From Chaetomium olivaceum (taxonomy: Eukaryota > Ascomycota > Sordariomycetes > Sordariales > Chaetomiaceae), in the NCBI GenBank assembly GCA_039881045.1, contig JAYWVB010000005.1, forward strand, positions 744,001 to 808,000: 64,000 bases of DNA, written 5' to 3'. Under the pieces are notes generated by a model. That model was not told where the DNA came from. It did no database searches and saw only the letters and a program-made list of their open reading frames with translations. The stretch's first letter is position 1; every line of letters starts with the position of its first letter. A program made the position numbers and the translations under genes. Of the stretch, positions 34,083 to 46,060 are shown one piece after another.

Positions 34083-36224
34083 CTTACGGGGGCAGCACCA
34101 AACAGTTAGTAGCAGAGCTTGACGATTCACATGCAAACTAAAGGACGGCCGCGCCGTCCCCATTTTGTACCAGTCCATCGTAGCCACTAAGCCTCTTCCC
34201 CCCCACCCGCTTCGCGTACCCAACCTGCCAACACGAAGATCCGACTTGGCCACGTTCTCGGTTCACGCTCGATATCTCGAACCGGGAATAATGACGAGCA
34301 ACAGGACGCAGGAAACTGGGTAGCGAGGGCGACGCTGTCTTTGTAGCCCACCATGCCCACCGAGCCCACTGATCTGCCTTCCCAGTTTGGGAATCTTATG
34401 CCCGACGCGATGTCACGCCGCACGGTTGCCCCGCTCGGCCCGGGCGCAGGTCCCGGCTCTTGTTAACGCAAAGCCGTCCCGGAGCGCGGGATACCCTTGG
34501 ATGCCCCGGGTGGGGTCCGGCCGAGCGCTTCAGGTCCGTGAGCCCGGGGCTAGGTATTGGGCTCCGGGGTTGGTCCGTCGCGGACTGGCCGTTGGCGACG
34601 GAGATGAGGGGGGTTGCTGGGGACACGGGTGGGTGTCTGCATCCGGGACTGGCTTTGAGGAGCAACGCCCATCTCAACATTCCCCTCTTACTTATTTATG
34701 GCCGTTAAGATTTCGTGGGGGATGAAACGAAACACGGGCGGGTTCAAAGAGCTGGTCAGACGCACACCGTCTCAGCACACACCTCCTTACCCTCCAAATA
34801 CATACTATCGCAATGGCCACCCTTTTGAAGTTGGACGCATCGAGACCCGGATCTGGGAGAACCCTGGACCGGTGGTTTTGCTAAGCGGTCTATTTCCGGA
34901 GTTTTGCAGGCCCCCAAAAAGCAACCTCCCGGTATCGAGTCGCATCTTGAGCATGTGTGAGTGGGCCTCGATGTGAGGGTCGGGGGGGTCTCAGTATGTA
35001 TGCGGGAGCTCCGTTTGTGATGTGTGTAGTCTCCACCGGCTACCAGACCCCGACAGACGTGGTAGACCTGCAGTGACATGTCGGCATGCAAGAAGCCGAT
35101 CGGAGAGCATTCTGCTGCAAAATAACTCCGCCGTGTTTGAAACACTCGCCCCCGCACGCTGTCGTTATTTTTTGCTCAACTCTCCGTGTTTGTCTCCTCC
35201 AGGTATATCCCACGAGAAACGAAAATGCAATGGTGATAGCGCCGTGTGCTTGACCGAGACCGATTGCTTCTTGACGGTTGTACTTTCCGATTCCGGCGTG
35301 TTGCCGGCTCTGGTGTCTGTGGAGGCAAACATTGGCCTGATCGGCATAACTTGCTCCAATATTATCTACCTGTTCCGAGCGATTTCGAATCATGGTGTGT
35401 CAGGTGCCCGGGCCTGAGCACCTAGGTGGCTTGGGGAGCTTCGCTTGACTGGCATCCTCGGTCCCCGACGGGATCTTGCAGGAGGGGCTTGATGGGGCGA
35501 GCGTGTCGAATCTGAACTGGACCAGGGTTGAGGATGTGAACACTGACCGTGGACGAGAAACGAAGAGGGTTAGCCATCTTATCGTTCTCTTAATGTCACC
35601 ACCGCTTGACTCATGGCAGCGATAAAACGCCCATATGCTCTCACCTTTCATTTCCCATTTACAGGGTATTGCTCTGCCCGTTAACCTTGACTCGACAGAA
35701 CTACTATTCATGGCCCAGCGGAGTGGGTCAGTTCTTGAAATTTCCTGTTCCTGTTGGTTGAGTCCCTGGCAGTGATAGTTTGTGGCCCGAAACAGTACCT
35801 AGGATTCTAGTGTTGTTAATGATAACTTGAATATCCGAACCTCTTTAAGGGAGCTAAGAACAGCGTTAGAGGGCTTGGAATTGACACAGCTCCGGTGCCG
35901 TCAGCGAAACTACAGAGTTTGTTAAGCGTGGGTATATATCTATTATCTTGTGAAGGCTTTCGGAATCGACCAGATTGTCCAGAGCAAGGCAACACACAAC
36001 AGCTGCCCAGTGATGGCTCGCCTCTTCACATGTTCGCCAGCGGCTTTTCCGTCTCAACCGCCTCACAAGTGCACTAGATTGTGCCGCAATCGAAGCCCAC
36101 AGATCTTTAAAATCGTTCATCTTCCAACTCTTGAGCTCCGGTTCCCGACACCAACAAAAACCACAAACACCCATTCGCTTGTTTGACGTTATTGGTTGTC
36201 AACCTTCACAACCTTCAATCAACC
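34083..36224. other. Intergenic region
   Basis: About 2.1 kb upstream of the EEP gene. Only short overlapping ORFs without recognisable features; a minus-strand ORF at 36174-35866 is not supported by any motif. Confidence 0.4.
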
Positions 36225-36445
36225 ATGGCTTCACAGGACTCTTTGGCAACGGTGTCTAGTTCCCCTAATACTTCTCGTCACATTGATATGGTAGTTTGCA
36301 TTCACTCGCTCCGCTCGCTTGCGCAGACGGCACACCCTATGACTGACACCTCGCTCGTCTGCAGCCCGCTAGCTCAATGTCACCCCGCGCTCTAATCCTC
36401 ATTTCGCCAGGCCGGATGCCTCGGCCTCGTCCTTGCCCTCTTTAG
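36225..36445 (+). CDS. Two-exon mini ORF or truncated 5' end of a gene
   Basis: A Cys/Ala-rich leader typical of fungal genes (caatcaaccATGG) precedes an ATG at 36225. Exon 1 (36225-36290) is followed by gtagtt. A branch-point-like ctgac near 36342 and a tctgcag acceptor at 36364 give exon 2 (36365-36445), for a 48-aa product in frame. The start context and the branch-point/acceptor pair look genuine. The predicted peptide (MASQDSLATV..) is Ser-rich and unrecognised. Downstream sequence becomes pyrimidine-rich and loses coding character, so this may be the surviving 5' end of a gene cut off by an insertion. Confidence 0.3.
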
Positions 36446-37221
36446 CGTCCCCTAGCTACCTGCTATCGCGTTGCTAATAAAGATATTCTCGGCCTTTACG
36501 GCATATTTTATCTATTGTAACTTTTAGCTCGATTCTGGTCTCGGCCTCGAGCTTCCTCTCCCCTCCCTTTAGAGCCACCCCAACACCCGTTTGGTTTCTC
36601 CCCGTCAGCGACATCTCACCTCGTCCATCCTCATTTCCCTTCACTCTACCTTCTAGAGTATCTTCTTTCGCCCGTGGGATCAGAATCCATACCTGCCTGG
36701 TCAGCCCCCCGTCCCCCCCCTTCCGTGCCCCCTCTCATTCGGGCCGCTCCCCAAGTGCCGTCAGCCAATCGCCCCGTCGGGAAAGGTGGGTCTAACAATT
36801 TCAGCCAATCAGCGTACAGAAATTAACTGTCTGGACCTGTATAGAACCCCCGTCCGCCACACCTACGCACAGCCACCTCCGCTCGCTAAGGCTCGCTACG
36901 GGGGCTGTTGCTTCGGTGTGGCTCCTGGGTGAATCACTCTCACGACACTCTCGGATCGTTCCGTAGAGGAAAGTATTTGCTCAGCCATCGCAATGTGGAA
37001 AGCCTCGCCGAGGTATAGCAGCGGCTTCCTGCCTCCGGTCTGCGGAACACATCCGATGAGTTAGCCGATCACTCCAAGCCTGTAATCATTGACAAAGTAC
37101 AACTTCGCGGGCTGTAGCTGAATGTTCTCACTGGTGTTGGCGCAACGGTCTGTCGTATCAGTTCCCTGCGTTTTGACTATTAGGTCGCCTGTACCGTTAC
37201 AGAGAGGGATGTACGTCTTAC
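36446..37221. other. Pyrimidine-rich non-coding stretch
   Basis: About 780 bp of C/T-rich DNA with C-runs near 36710. No gene seen; possibly old repeat sequence. Confidence 0.35.
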
Positions 37222-38314
37222 CTAAATTATTCCACCTTCCTTGCTTTTCTGCCGTTTCTTTATCTTTTCCTCGATTTCATTCCACGTCGACAGTACTTCC
37301 TCAGACACCGGAATCTCCAACATTTTCATGATCCTCTCCAGCTGCTCCCTCAACGGAGAGCGGGGACAATTGTCAGGAGATATCCCTCCATTGGTCTGCG
37401 GTGACGATCCTCTCACGGTTATTGGAACTCCGTTCACCCATAGTGGAAAATCAACGGACTCGGCAGTTTGTCAAGGTCAATCTCTGGCGGGAACTGAGAG
37501 AGAGGCGGTGGTGTCTTTGTTTTGATTGACCTTGGAAGCTCAGTTTGGGTTCCGCTGTCGATGTAGATCGGGCACGATGTTTCGGGTTGAACGCCGCTCG
37601 CGTGATTGGAGCTAGTGGTTTGGGCTGCTTGCTTTCCCTTCATCTTGATGATTTTGTGTCCACCTTTCTGTGTGTGGGTTTCATCCAACTCGTCATCGGC
37701 GAGTTGACCGAGATCCGTAAGGGATTGATTGAAGTCCGGTCGTAGTAGTCCTTTACTCCGAGCCTGGAGTTGCTTGACCTCGTTCCAAATCCTTTCGACC
37801 GTCTGTCTGGTCTCCGTGGTGTCCTTTGCAATTTTGTTTATTTTCCCGCTGGATCTCTTGGTGGTTTTGCTGTCCTACATTAGATAGTTGCCGTAGGGTT
37901 AAGAGGGAGGAGGGACGCTTACAGATGGACTAGGTCCATCCAAATATGGAGCCTCGCCCGCTCCTCTTGGAACTTTGTTTTGAGGTCAATGAAGTCATCA
38001 CGCTTTAGGAACTTGCCATCCTCGTAGGCGTCAATGAGTTGGTCGGCTTCTTCAAGGAGGTCGTTGATATCGTCCAGGTAAGCGCTCAACTGAGCCCTTA
38101 CAGCTTTGTCTAGTAGCTCGCCCTTAGTGAGAAACTTTTTGACTTCGCCAATCAGATTGTTCCACTCTTCGAGATCTCTGCACAAATGTCGAACCCAACG
38201 AGGCGCATTCTTGTAAACTTCGTAGATGCTTTTGATCCTTCTCGCAACGGAAGAAAACCCCTGGATGATGGTCACGCACGTGAGGGCTAAGCCGGCTATC
38301 GACACGGGATCCAT
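37222..38314 (-). CDS. HeLo/SesA-like N-terminal domain protein (fungal cell-death/NLR-associated type), one frameshift
   Basis: Exon 1 (38314-37923) starts MDPVSIAGLALTCVTIIQGF, the pattern of the N-terminal domains (HeLo-like, SesA) found on fungal NLR/STAND proteins. It continues as a helical bundle (RRIKSIYEVYKNAPRWVRHL, DINDLLEEADQLIDAYEDG). Intron 37922-37870 splices in frame to LKTTKRSSGKINKIAK. The next block runs to LDKLPSPLIF. A one-base loss in a T-run near 37447 then shifts the frame; the continuation PLWVNGVPITVRGSSPQ leads to a helical, basic end with stop at 37222. In HET-S the HeLo N-terminus inserts in membranes when activated. Here no NACHT, NB-ARC or amyloid prion motif is visible, so it would be a stand-alone helper or effector (inference). 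A truncated Bcs1-like AAA gene lies 170 bp away, divergently oriented. Confidence 0.6.
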
Positions 38315-38483
38315 TCTTTGGTGGTCGGGCCTCGATCTATGCTTAATAAAATTGGGCGTTCGACGACAATCTCCACTTATGTTCACGGCGAGTAGTTGGG
38401 ATTAAAGTCGAGGTTCGAAATGCCCAACGTTAGATATATGACAGGTCTTTACTTCCGAGCGAGACAGATTTGATGGCGTCTTC

Positions 38484-38903
38484 GTGATTTGCACAAAGAC
38501 TCGTCAATACTGTAATTGGGCGTCGATGGTTGCTGCTGTGCACGCTAAGCCCCGCACCACGCAGGTTCAAGAAGGCACATTTCGCATACGATGTCCTCTT
38601 AGTGGCTCTCGACTTTACTGCCACACCAGGCTTATTACTGGGTGCCGAGACAAGGCAGGGCGCGTGGACAAGAAGATCAAGTTTCCGAATGCCGACAGGG
38701 ACGTGATGTTCCGACTCGTTTGCATGGTCTTCAAGCGATTGGCAGGCGACATTGTGGATCCGGAGCAGCCCGCTGAAGAGGACGAGACGGTGGAGCGATA
38801 TGCGCGCGAATTCGCGACGGAAATACCAGAAGGGAAGTTCTCCTCGGCCGAGATTCAATTCTTCCTGATGGAACACAGAGGCTCGGCCCGTGTGGGGCCA
38901 TGA
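38484..38903 (+). pseudogene. C-terminal fragment of a Bcs1-like AAA ATPase
   Basis: The recognisable part is at about 38640-38903. AGRVDKKIKFPNADRDVMFR matches the end of the AAA domain of Bcs1-like proteins, where the arginine-finger region reads PGRVD. RYAREFATEIPEGKFSSAEI and FLMEHRGSAR match their helical C-terminus. Walker A and B motifs and the Bcs1 N-terminal domain are absent. The preceding sequence (38484-38640) is open but does not look like the AAA core. The fragment therefore lacks its front two-thirds and cannot be an active ATPase. In filamentous fungi this subfamily is often expanded beyond the mitochondrial Rieske-protein translocase, with unclear roles. Confidence 0.6.
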
Positions 38904-39387
38904 TTGAGGTGGGAGAGCCCCTCGCTCAGTGAGATGCGGCCCGCGGTGAGGTACTGTGTACCGGGCCAGTGGCTGTGGTCAAGCGCCCCGCACTGTCAAG
39001 ACACCCGAAAATAGCGGCACCGCCCTGCCAAATTCGGCGGCCACAACAGCAAGTTCTGTACTTAGTGTGTAATGTTAAGATAGGATGTTCTGAATCAACA
39101 ACTTCACATCCATTTAGGGCTTATGAAAGCCACTGGCGTTTGGAGCCTGCCCTTTATTCACATGGATTGGCTGGAGACAGCCCCCTTTATACTAGAACGG
39201 CAGTTTTGCAAAAGCAACCGCGCTGCATTATTACTTCATGCTAACATAACATAACATGCCTTGGTATCATCCCAAACCCACCACAAAGCAGAGCAAACCA
39301 CCACCAGGTGATGTGGTAAAAAAACATTGCCATGCCAACCGATCCCATCCCTCGTTGCGTCCCACCGGATAAGGGCTGTGACCCAAC
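38904..39387. other. Intergenic region
   Basis: About 480 bp between the Bcs1-like fragment and the stop codon of the transporter gene. No gene seen. Confidence 0.5.
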
Positions 39388-41062
39388 TCAAACGACATCA
39401 TGCTTATTATCATGCGCGGCAAGTTGGTTCGTAGGCACGACGTCCTCGACGGTCTCGTCGCTGAACTTGAGGTCCTCCTCGACGGTGACGGTGTCCTTAA
39501 TGCGCATGAAGATGACAGGGGCGGCAATGACCATGGCGCCGGCAACAAGACCCCACTATGATAGAGAAAAAGACATGTTAGTTTCAGCTTCCGCGCCGGC
39601 ATGCTGGGTGGATGTGGGACGAGGAACGTACGGTGGCACCGAACATGGTGTTGTAAGGGGTCTTCAGACCATCCAGACGCCAGAAAACGGCGGCACCGGC
39701 AGACTGGATGCCCTTGTAGAAACCCGCGAGGTTGGCAGCCTTGCGGCCGGAGTTGCTGAGCGCGCCCATGTACCTGTGCGGTGTGGTTAGTTAGTTGCTG
39801 CCGCGTTCCTTTCTGGCTTACAGAGCGGGGCGTGAGACTTACCAGTAGATGCAGGTCTGGAAAGCGGCATCGAAAAAGCCGTAGAAGATGAACAAGAACA
39901 TGGGCCCGATGTACAGCTCGCCACCGTCGGTCCAGTCCACCCGCTTGTACCCAGAGAGCTCGTCCTCAACGATCTCACGGGTGACCTGCTTCTTCTGCCA
40001 CGCATAACCGCCGCCCCAGATGGCAAAGGTGACGGCGAAAAGCGCCACAAAGCTGGCCTTGGCACGGACGGAGCGGCGGGCGCCGGGGAAATCCAGGCCG
40101 TAGCCGAAGATGATGGCGCCGAAGATCTGGCTGGACCAGTACAGCAGGTTGTTGAGGGAGCGGGTGCGCGTGTTGAAGTGCGCGCCGTTGAAGTCGTTCA
40201 GCTGGTACGTGTAGAAGACGTTGGAGGCGAAGAACATGGGGAAGAGCAGGATGACCCAGGGCGACGAGGTGATAGTCTCGAACAAGCCGATGAATTCCGT
40301 CTTCCAGCTAGGGTTCTTCATCAGGATGACCTTGCTGCCATCCACGCGGCGGATCTTGTCGGCGTTGCAGAGCCCGAGAGCCAGGATGGCGCCGGCCAAC
40401 ATGAGCACGATGAGGCCGATGTAGGTGCCGTCGGTGACGTTGGTGGCGCCGGTGGCGTTCACGTTCTGGCCGAGGGGAACCAGGGCGCCAATGACGGCTC
40501 CGAGGTTGAAGATGATCCAAAAGTACGAGATATAGCGGCCCTTCTTTTCCTCCGGAGGATAGCTCATCATGATGGTTCCTTGAGCTGTCCAGAGCAGGCC
40601 GGCGCAGATACCCAGGAAGGCACCGGCAAAAACGACGAAGCCGCGGTTCTGGTTGTGGTTGTAGCTCAGGAAGCTGGACGTGTAGATGCAGTAGCCGAGA
40701 CCGCCAAAGGCCAGCGTTATTTTGACACCGAGCTTATTGGCAATGGTGCCGGAGAAGAAGGCGACCACAGCGAATGTTGAGTTCAAGGCTGTGTTGGCGT
40801 CGTTCTGGGCTGACGGGTCCACCTGGCCACCGCCGCCAAGCCCGCTGAGGGCGTTGAACATGCCTGGACACAGGAAACACACCATGGCGACCATGAGAAG
40901 CTGGACGATCGGCGACGCGTACCAGATCTCCTGTCCCCCGATCTTGAACCCCTTGTACATCCATCCTGTCGGTCGCGGGACCGGCCCGGCGTTGTCGGCG
41001 GTGTCGGCGGCCCGAAGCTCGGGCGCCTCCTCCGTAACTGGTGCGGTTTTCTCGTCGGCCAT
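39388..41062 (-). CDS. UNC93-like membrane transporter (MFS fold)
   Basis: Three exons (41062-39843, 39773-39632, 39555-39388) give 509 aa in exact frame from the ATG at 41062 (MADEKTAPV). The soluble N-terminus of about 45 aa is acidic. Around eleven hydrophobic segments follow, including PIVQLLMVAMVCFLCPGMF, VVFAGAFLGICAGLLW and WGLVAGAMVIAAPVIF. The motif WTAQGTIMMSYPPEEKKGR matches the conserved loop of fungal UNC93-like/DUF895 proteins, which often read WTGQGAI here. Family members are plasma-membrane or vacuolar proteins of poorly known substrate; the animal relative UNC-93 regulates ion channels. The C-terminal tail is acidic and cytosolic by prediction. The divergent partner is Ach1, but 3.3 kb away. 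Confidence 0.9.
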
Positions 41063-44000
41063 TTTTGTATCGGGTTGTCGGACGTGGTTTGCCTTCGATA
41101 TGGGATGGGACGAACGCCCGGGAGTGGTGGGTTGGGGATGGGAAGCCGGCGGCCGGATCTCGCGTGGAGAAAACGAGGGCGGAGGAGAAAAACTGACGAG
41201 GGCGGCAGATATAAGACAATGCCGAAGTCCCTGCAACAAAAGGTCTTTCCTCTCGGTACGGCTAAAGCTTGGCCTGGCGTGCCTGGCAAGGGAGTGGTGG
41301 AGGGTGCGGCGCACTAAAAGTAGGCTTTCTGGGGTGCGAGGATGACAGGGCTCGGAATCAGTCTGGGGATTGGTCGCCGGCGGGGCACCCTGGGGAAACG
41401 GTGCAGACCGCGATGCACAGCGGATGCAACGCTGCAGCGCGCCAGCTCGTGTCGTCGAAATGGCGGCACCACCTACCGTCAAACGTAGCAATGGCTTCCA
41501 GACTTCGTTTGGGCATGTGCCGGTTCCCTCCCTTTGCGCCGCAGCTGAGCGTCCTCAAACACCAACCTTTACCCTGAGGAATCAACGTGACAATGAACAA
41601 AGGCGGGGAACGGTATTCGTAGTTGGGCACTTTGCCCAGGAACGAGGAGGATTTTGGTGCTTCCCAGGCTATGGGTGCTCGGGTTGGATTCGACACGAGG
41701 AAGTGGAGGGATTGTTCAACCCCGGGCATGGAATGATGGCGATCATGGCACTGCTTGGTTGGGACGGAAACCCATTCCTGCCCGTCTATTTTTTTGCACC
41801 TGAACACCGCCCACCACTGAGCACTAAGCCCACCCTTTCTGCTCGTAATCTCGGCCTGCCAATTGATGGTTAAGGGGAATCGGGGCCCGTGATTGTCGAA
41901 GATATGGTTACGATAAAAGATTGGGACCGGACCGAATGCATTTTTGGGCTGGCTGATTGGTGCCTGTGGCTCCTTCCCCGGCCACTGTTCCCCAGGCTGG
42001 CTTTGGAGTTGGAGACACGATTGAGGGCGTAGCAGTGCCCTCATTGGCCATGAGTTGGATGGAGGGTTTGTTTAGGAAGGAGCTCGCATTTTGAGTGGGG
42101 CAAAAGCTCGAGCCAGTTTTTCCACCTGACCCCGGACGGAGCCAAGCGGAGCTTCCCCGCCTTGCCCGAGCCCGCCTGGCGTTCAGTTTGGTGCAGGGCG
42201 AGGTCACTCACTGGTCCCTCAGTGTCATGTAACGTTCCCTGGCTCCATTGAACTGCCACCCAAAAAGCCCCCTTGCAACCAAACTGTCCTCTTATCGCCT
42301 CGCCGGACGCACCCGGCGCGTCAGCTCAAAGGAGGAAAGAAGGGGTTTGACAATGCATGTGTTGCGGTTTTCAACGGCTAACCACTGAAATTTTGCACTA
42401 GCCTTTGTTTCCCCGCCATCTGGCTTGTCGTCTGGTGACCTTGAGTGCTGCCAGTGCAGCGTTTTGGTGCGTCTCGATCTCGATGTGGGCACTTGCCCCG
42501 ACTACCAGGTCGTTAGGTTACACGGCTCGTTGACCTGGCAAGGGGACAATCACCCTCGCGAGACTTATCTCAAGACGAGCTGATGGAGCAAGATACGAGA
42601 AGGATCGATCAACATACTGCAGCAATGCAGGAATCGGTCTGGCGGAGCCATTGGCGAACTGCATGTGTGCTGTGCTGTTTCTTCCGCAAGCCAGCCGATC
42701 TGAGAGAATCCCAAAGTTGAGGCAGCGGAACTCCCATGATACAGTCAGATCTCGGGGGCTGGTTTGAGACACGCAGTCGGATTCACCGAGGCTCGTGCTT
42801 CACTCCTCCACGACACTGGGCTGCAGGGCCCAGGTTACATCTCCCCGCGGATCTCTCCTCCCATCCACCAGGCCCGCAAAGTTCCTGGTCTTCACGTGCA
42901 GTGGGGCCGATGGCAAACTGCCTATCGATTCCTGGTTTCGCTTGTTTCGCTTGTTGTCCCTTAACCACGCTGTCGGTGTCCCTAGTGCCAAGGACGTTGG
43001 GACGAGTTTCTCGCCCGACGGTTGTTTACGTGGATGGCCGAAAATGTGTTGTGGCTCCCAAAATTAGAAGTTACCCGGCAGCAACCCTGGTGAACTGTGA
43101 GAATGGTCAAACAGTTCCCGCGTTGAATGGGCGGTGACTGACGGCTCCATCTTATCTGCACCTCACCCCGGATTAGGCTTCCTGAGAGCCGGCCCAGCGG
43201 AGGGCTCGGCTTTCAACGTTGTTAGTAGGGCCGTAGGTCGACCCCACCTAACGGAGAAGTGGCACCCGGACCGGAGAGTCGGCCGATTTCTTGCCGCGCC
43301 GGGCCTGTGTCCGGGGAAGGTCATCCGGTCCCCGTCTCCCGTTTCGCTACCCGGGTCCGTGACCGGCGCATATGAGAATGCTCCGGAATACCGCCATGGC
43401 GGGGTCAGGTGATGGCTACAATGAGGTCAAGCCCATGATGCCGGCTCCGGTCCACCGCCATCCGATGCTCCGGTTCCAAGCTGACCGGTTAAGTTGTGCC
43501 TGGTGAGCTCTTCGTAAATGCTCCTTTTTATTTTCATTTTTGCCCTTTTTCTTTGTCCTTTCTCACACCAACAACAAGATGCTACCGGGCTGCACAAAAA
43601 ATTTGAGGTTCGCGTCTTTGTAGAGGGCGAACGGAAGGGCTCCAGCTCCGAGTCAGCAATAGCCGAGCTTATTGCCCCCGGGTGCGGCTGAACGGAGCTT
43701 CAATTCAGTGCCCGAGCGGGTCCGCCCGAGGCCAATTTTCCTCCCGCGCCAGGGGATGTGGGGCCCGGTCGCGCCTCAAGTCGGGTTGTAATTGGATAAT
43801 CTGGCCTGTCAAATCCGATGACATCACTTTTGTTTGCATCTTTTTCCTTTCCATCATCGTCTCGAGGTCAGCGTTTTCGACGTAAAGGCTGACGGGAAAG
43901 CAGGAATAAGGTATGAATACATTAATAGAGCTCCTCTAACAATGTCAACCGACGGATACACATGATAACGACTAGTTGAGGGGATGGCCAGAGGACATCA

Positions 44001-44346
44001 AAACATTTTGGTGGGTGAGTGGGGGGTGGGGATTGGTTTGCCTGCCTGCCGACGATGAACAGACGATAGATGGGGCCTGGAACCGGGGATAACCTGCAGC
44101 TATGATGCCGATGCCGCCTGGTTCAACAATTTATTAACTTGCCCTGCTGCTGCTCAGGAATATCCATAGCTTTTTCTGGATGCTCTCCAACGCTTCCTGA
44201 CATCCTCCCTGGACGCCGGACCGATCGCTCGCCTCGTCGTGCGCTGCTCCTCCTCTCCACTCCTTCTTTCGTTGTGTGATTTCTTTCTCCTTTTCTTCTT
44301 TTACTTGCTACTCCTACATATTCTACTTAACATCAATCGATTCGAG
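41063..44346. other. Long divergent intergenic region between UNC93-like and ACH1 genes
   Basis: About 3.3 kb containing both promoters. Short ORFs (up to 228 codons on the minus strand at 42044-41358) show no protein features. Several CCAAT-type and GGGG/CCCC tracts occur. No RNA gene seen. Confidence 0.4.
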
Positions 44347-46060
44347 ATGGCGTCCCCTGTTGCTTCGGCCGCGCTTAGGTCGCGCATCAAGCGCCCGTCG
44401 ATGCTGAAGAAGCTGTGTCGACCCGAGGACATGCTACCGCACTTCCCTAATGGCGCTTACATCGGCTGGTCCGGCTTTACTGGCGTCGGCTACCCTAAGT
44501 AAGACTCCTCGCTGAACAAGAAGAAACTGGCAATTTGGGTCAAGTGCTGACGGCGCCTCCCTACCCACCCGAGCAGGAAGATGCCTACTTTCCTTGCGGA
44601 TCACGTCGAGAAGAATAGCCTACAGGGACAGCTACGGTACAGCTTGTTTGTCGGTGCCTCATCTGGCGCGGAAACCGAGAACCGCTGGGCTGCCCTAGAC
44701 ATGATCGAGAGGCGGGCTCCACACCAAGTCGGAAAGAACATTGCCAAGGGCATCAACGAGGGTCGCATCAAGTTCTTCGACAAGCATCTGTCCACTTTCC
44801 CGGTGGACCTCGTATACGTAGGCATGACCGAAACCCCCAACGCCAGACGAGCAGGATAGTAACCGAAACTAGGGGTTCTACACCAAGGACAGGCCAAACA
44901 ACAAGATCGACGTGGCTGTAGTGGAGGCGACCGAGATCAAGGAGGACGGCAGCATCGTTCCCGGTGCCTCAGTCGGTGCGACACCCGAGCTTCTGCAGCT
45001 CGCCGACAAGATCGTTATTGAGGTCAACACGGCGCTTCCCAACTTTGATGGGCTACACGATATCACCATGACCGATCTTCCGCCGCGCCGGAAGCCCTAC
45101 CTAATCACCAACGTTGAGGACCGCATCGGCACCAACTCGATCCCCATCGACCCCGAGAAGGTGGTCGGAATCCTCGAGTCTGATTATCAGGACCAGACCC
45201 TCCCCAACTCCCCGGCCGACGAGACGTCGCAGAAGATTGCCGGCCACCTGATTGAGTTCTTTGAGCACGAGGTTAAGCATGGCCGCCTCCCCGCCAACCT
45301 TCTGCCGCTACAGTCGGGCATCGGAAACATTGCCAACGCTGTTATCGGTGGCTTGGACAACTCCAACTTCCGCAACCTCAAGGTGTGGACCGAGGTCATC
45401 CAAGACACGTTCCTCGATCTGTTCGACTCGGGCCGCCTCGACTTCGCCACAGCCACCTCAGTGCGATTCTCCCCGGCCGGTTTCGAGCGCTTCTACCAGA
45501 ACTGGGAGGCCTACCACGACAAGCTGCTCCTCCGCTCGCAGCAGGTGTCCAACTCGCCCGAGATCATCCGCCGCCTCGGCGTCATCGGCATGAACACCCC
45601 CGTCGAGGTCGACATCTACGCCCACGCCAACTCGACCTGCGTCATGGGCAGCCGCATGCTCAACGGCCTGGGCGGATCCGCTGACTTCCTTAGGAGCGCC
45701 AAGTACAGCATCATGCACACGCCGTCGACCCGCCCTTCCAAGACCGACCCCCACGGCGTCAGCTGCATCGTGCCCATGTGCACCCACGTCGACCAGACCG
45801 AGCACGACCTCGACATCATCGTCACCGAGAACGGGCTGGCCGATGTCAGGGGTCTGAGCCCCCGCGAACGTGCCCGTGTGATCATTGACCAGTGCGCCCA
45901 CGAGGTGTATCGGCCTATTCTCAAGGCCTACTTTGAGAAGGCCGAGAGCGAGTGCCTGCGCAAGGGTATGGGCCACGAGCCGCACCTGCTGTGGAACGCG
46001 TTTGACATGCATCGCGCGCTGAGCGAGGAGGGGAGCATGCAGAAGGTTAAGTTGTGGTAG
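44347..46060 (+). CDS. ACH1: Acetyl-CoA hydrolase / CoA-transferase
   Basis: Three exons (44347-44498, 44577-44817, 44873-46060) give 526 aa in exact frame, the usual length of Ach1. The start is the ATG in cgagATGGC at 44347. The N-terminus carries the CoA-transferase fold (GAYIGWSGFTGVGYPK). IKEDGSIVPGASVGATPE and LLPLQSGIGNIANAVIGGLD belong to the substrate and CoA-binding region. SRMLNGLGGSADFLRSAKYS and IVTENGLADVRGLSPRERAR are family signatures. Ach1 is mitochondrial in yeast and moves CoA between succinyl-CoA and acetate, helping acetate detoxification. No strong mitochondrial presequence is obvious beyond the basic first 25 residues. The gene is intact and well supported. Confidence 0.97.

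Noticed and set aside
35866..36174. 102-codon minus-strand ORF
   Set aside because: No homology I can recognise and weak start context; not reported as a gene.
45458..46012. 184-codon minus-strand ORF
   Set aside because: Antisense shadow of ACH1.
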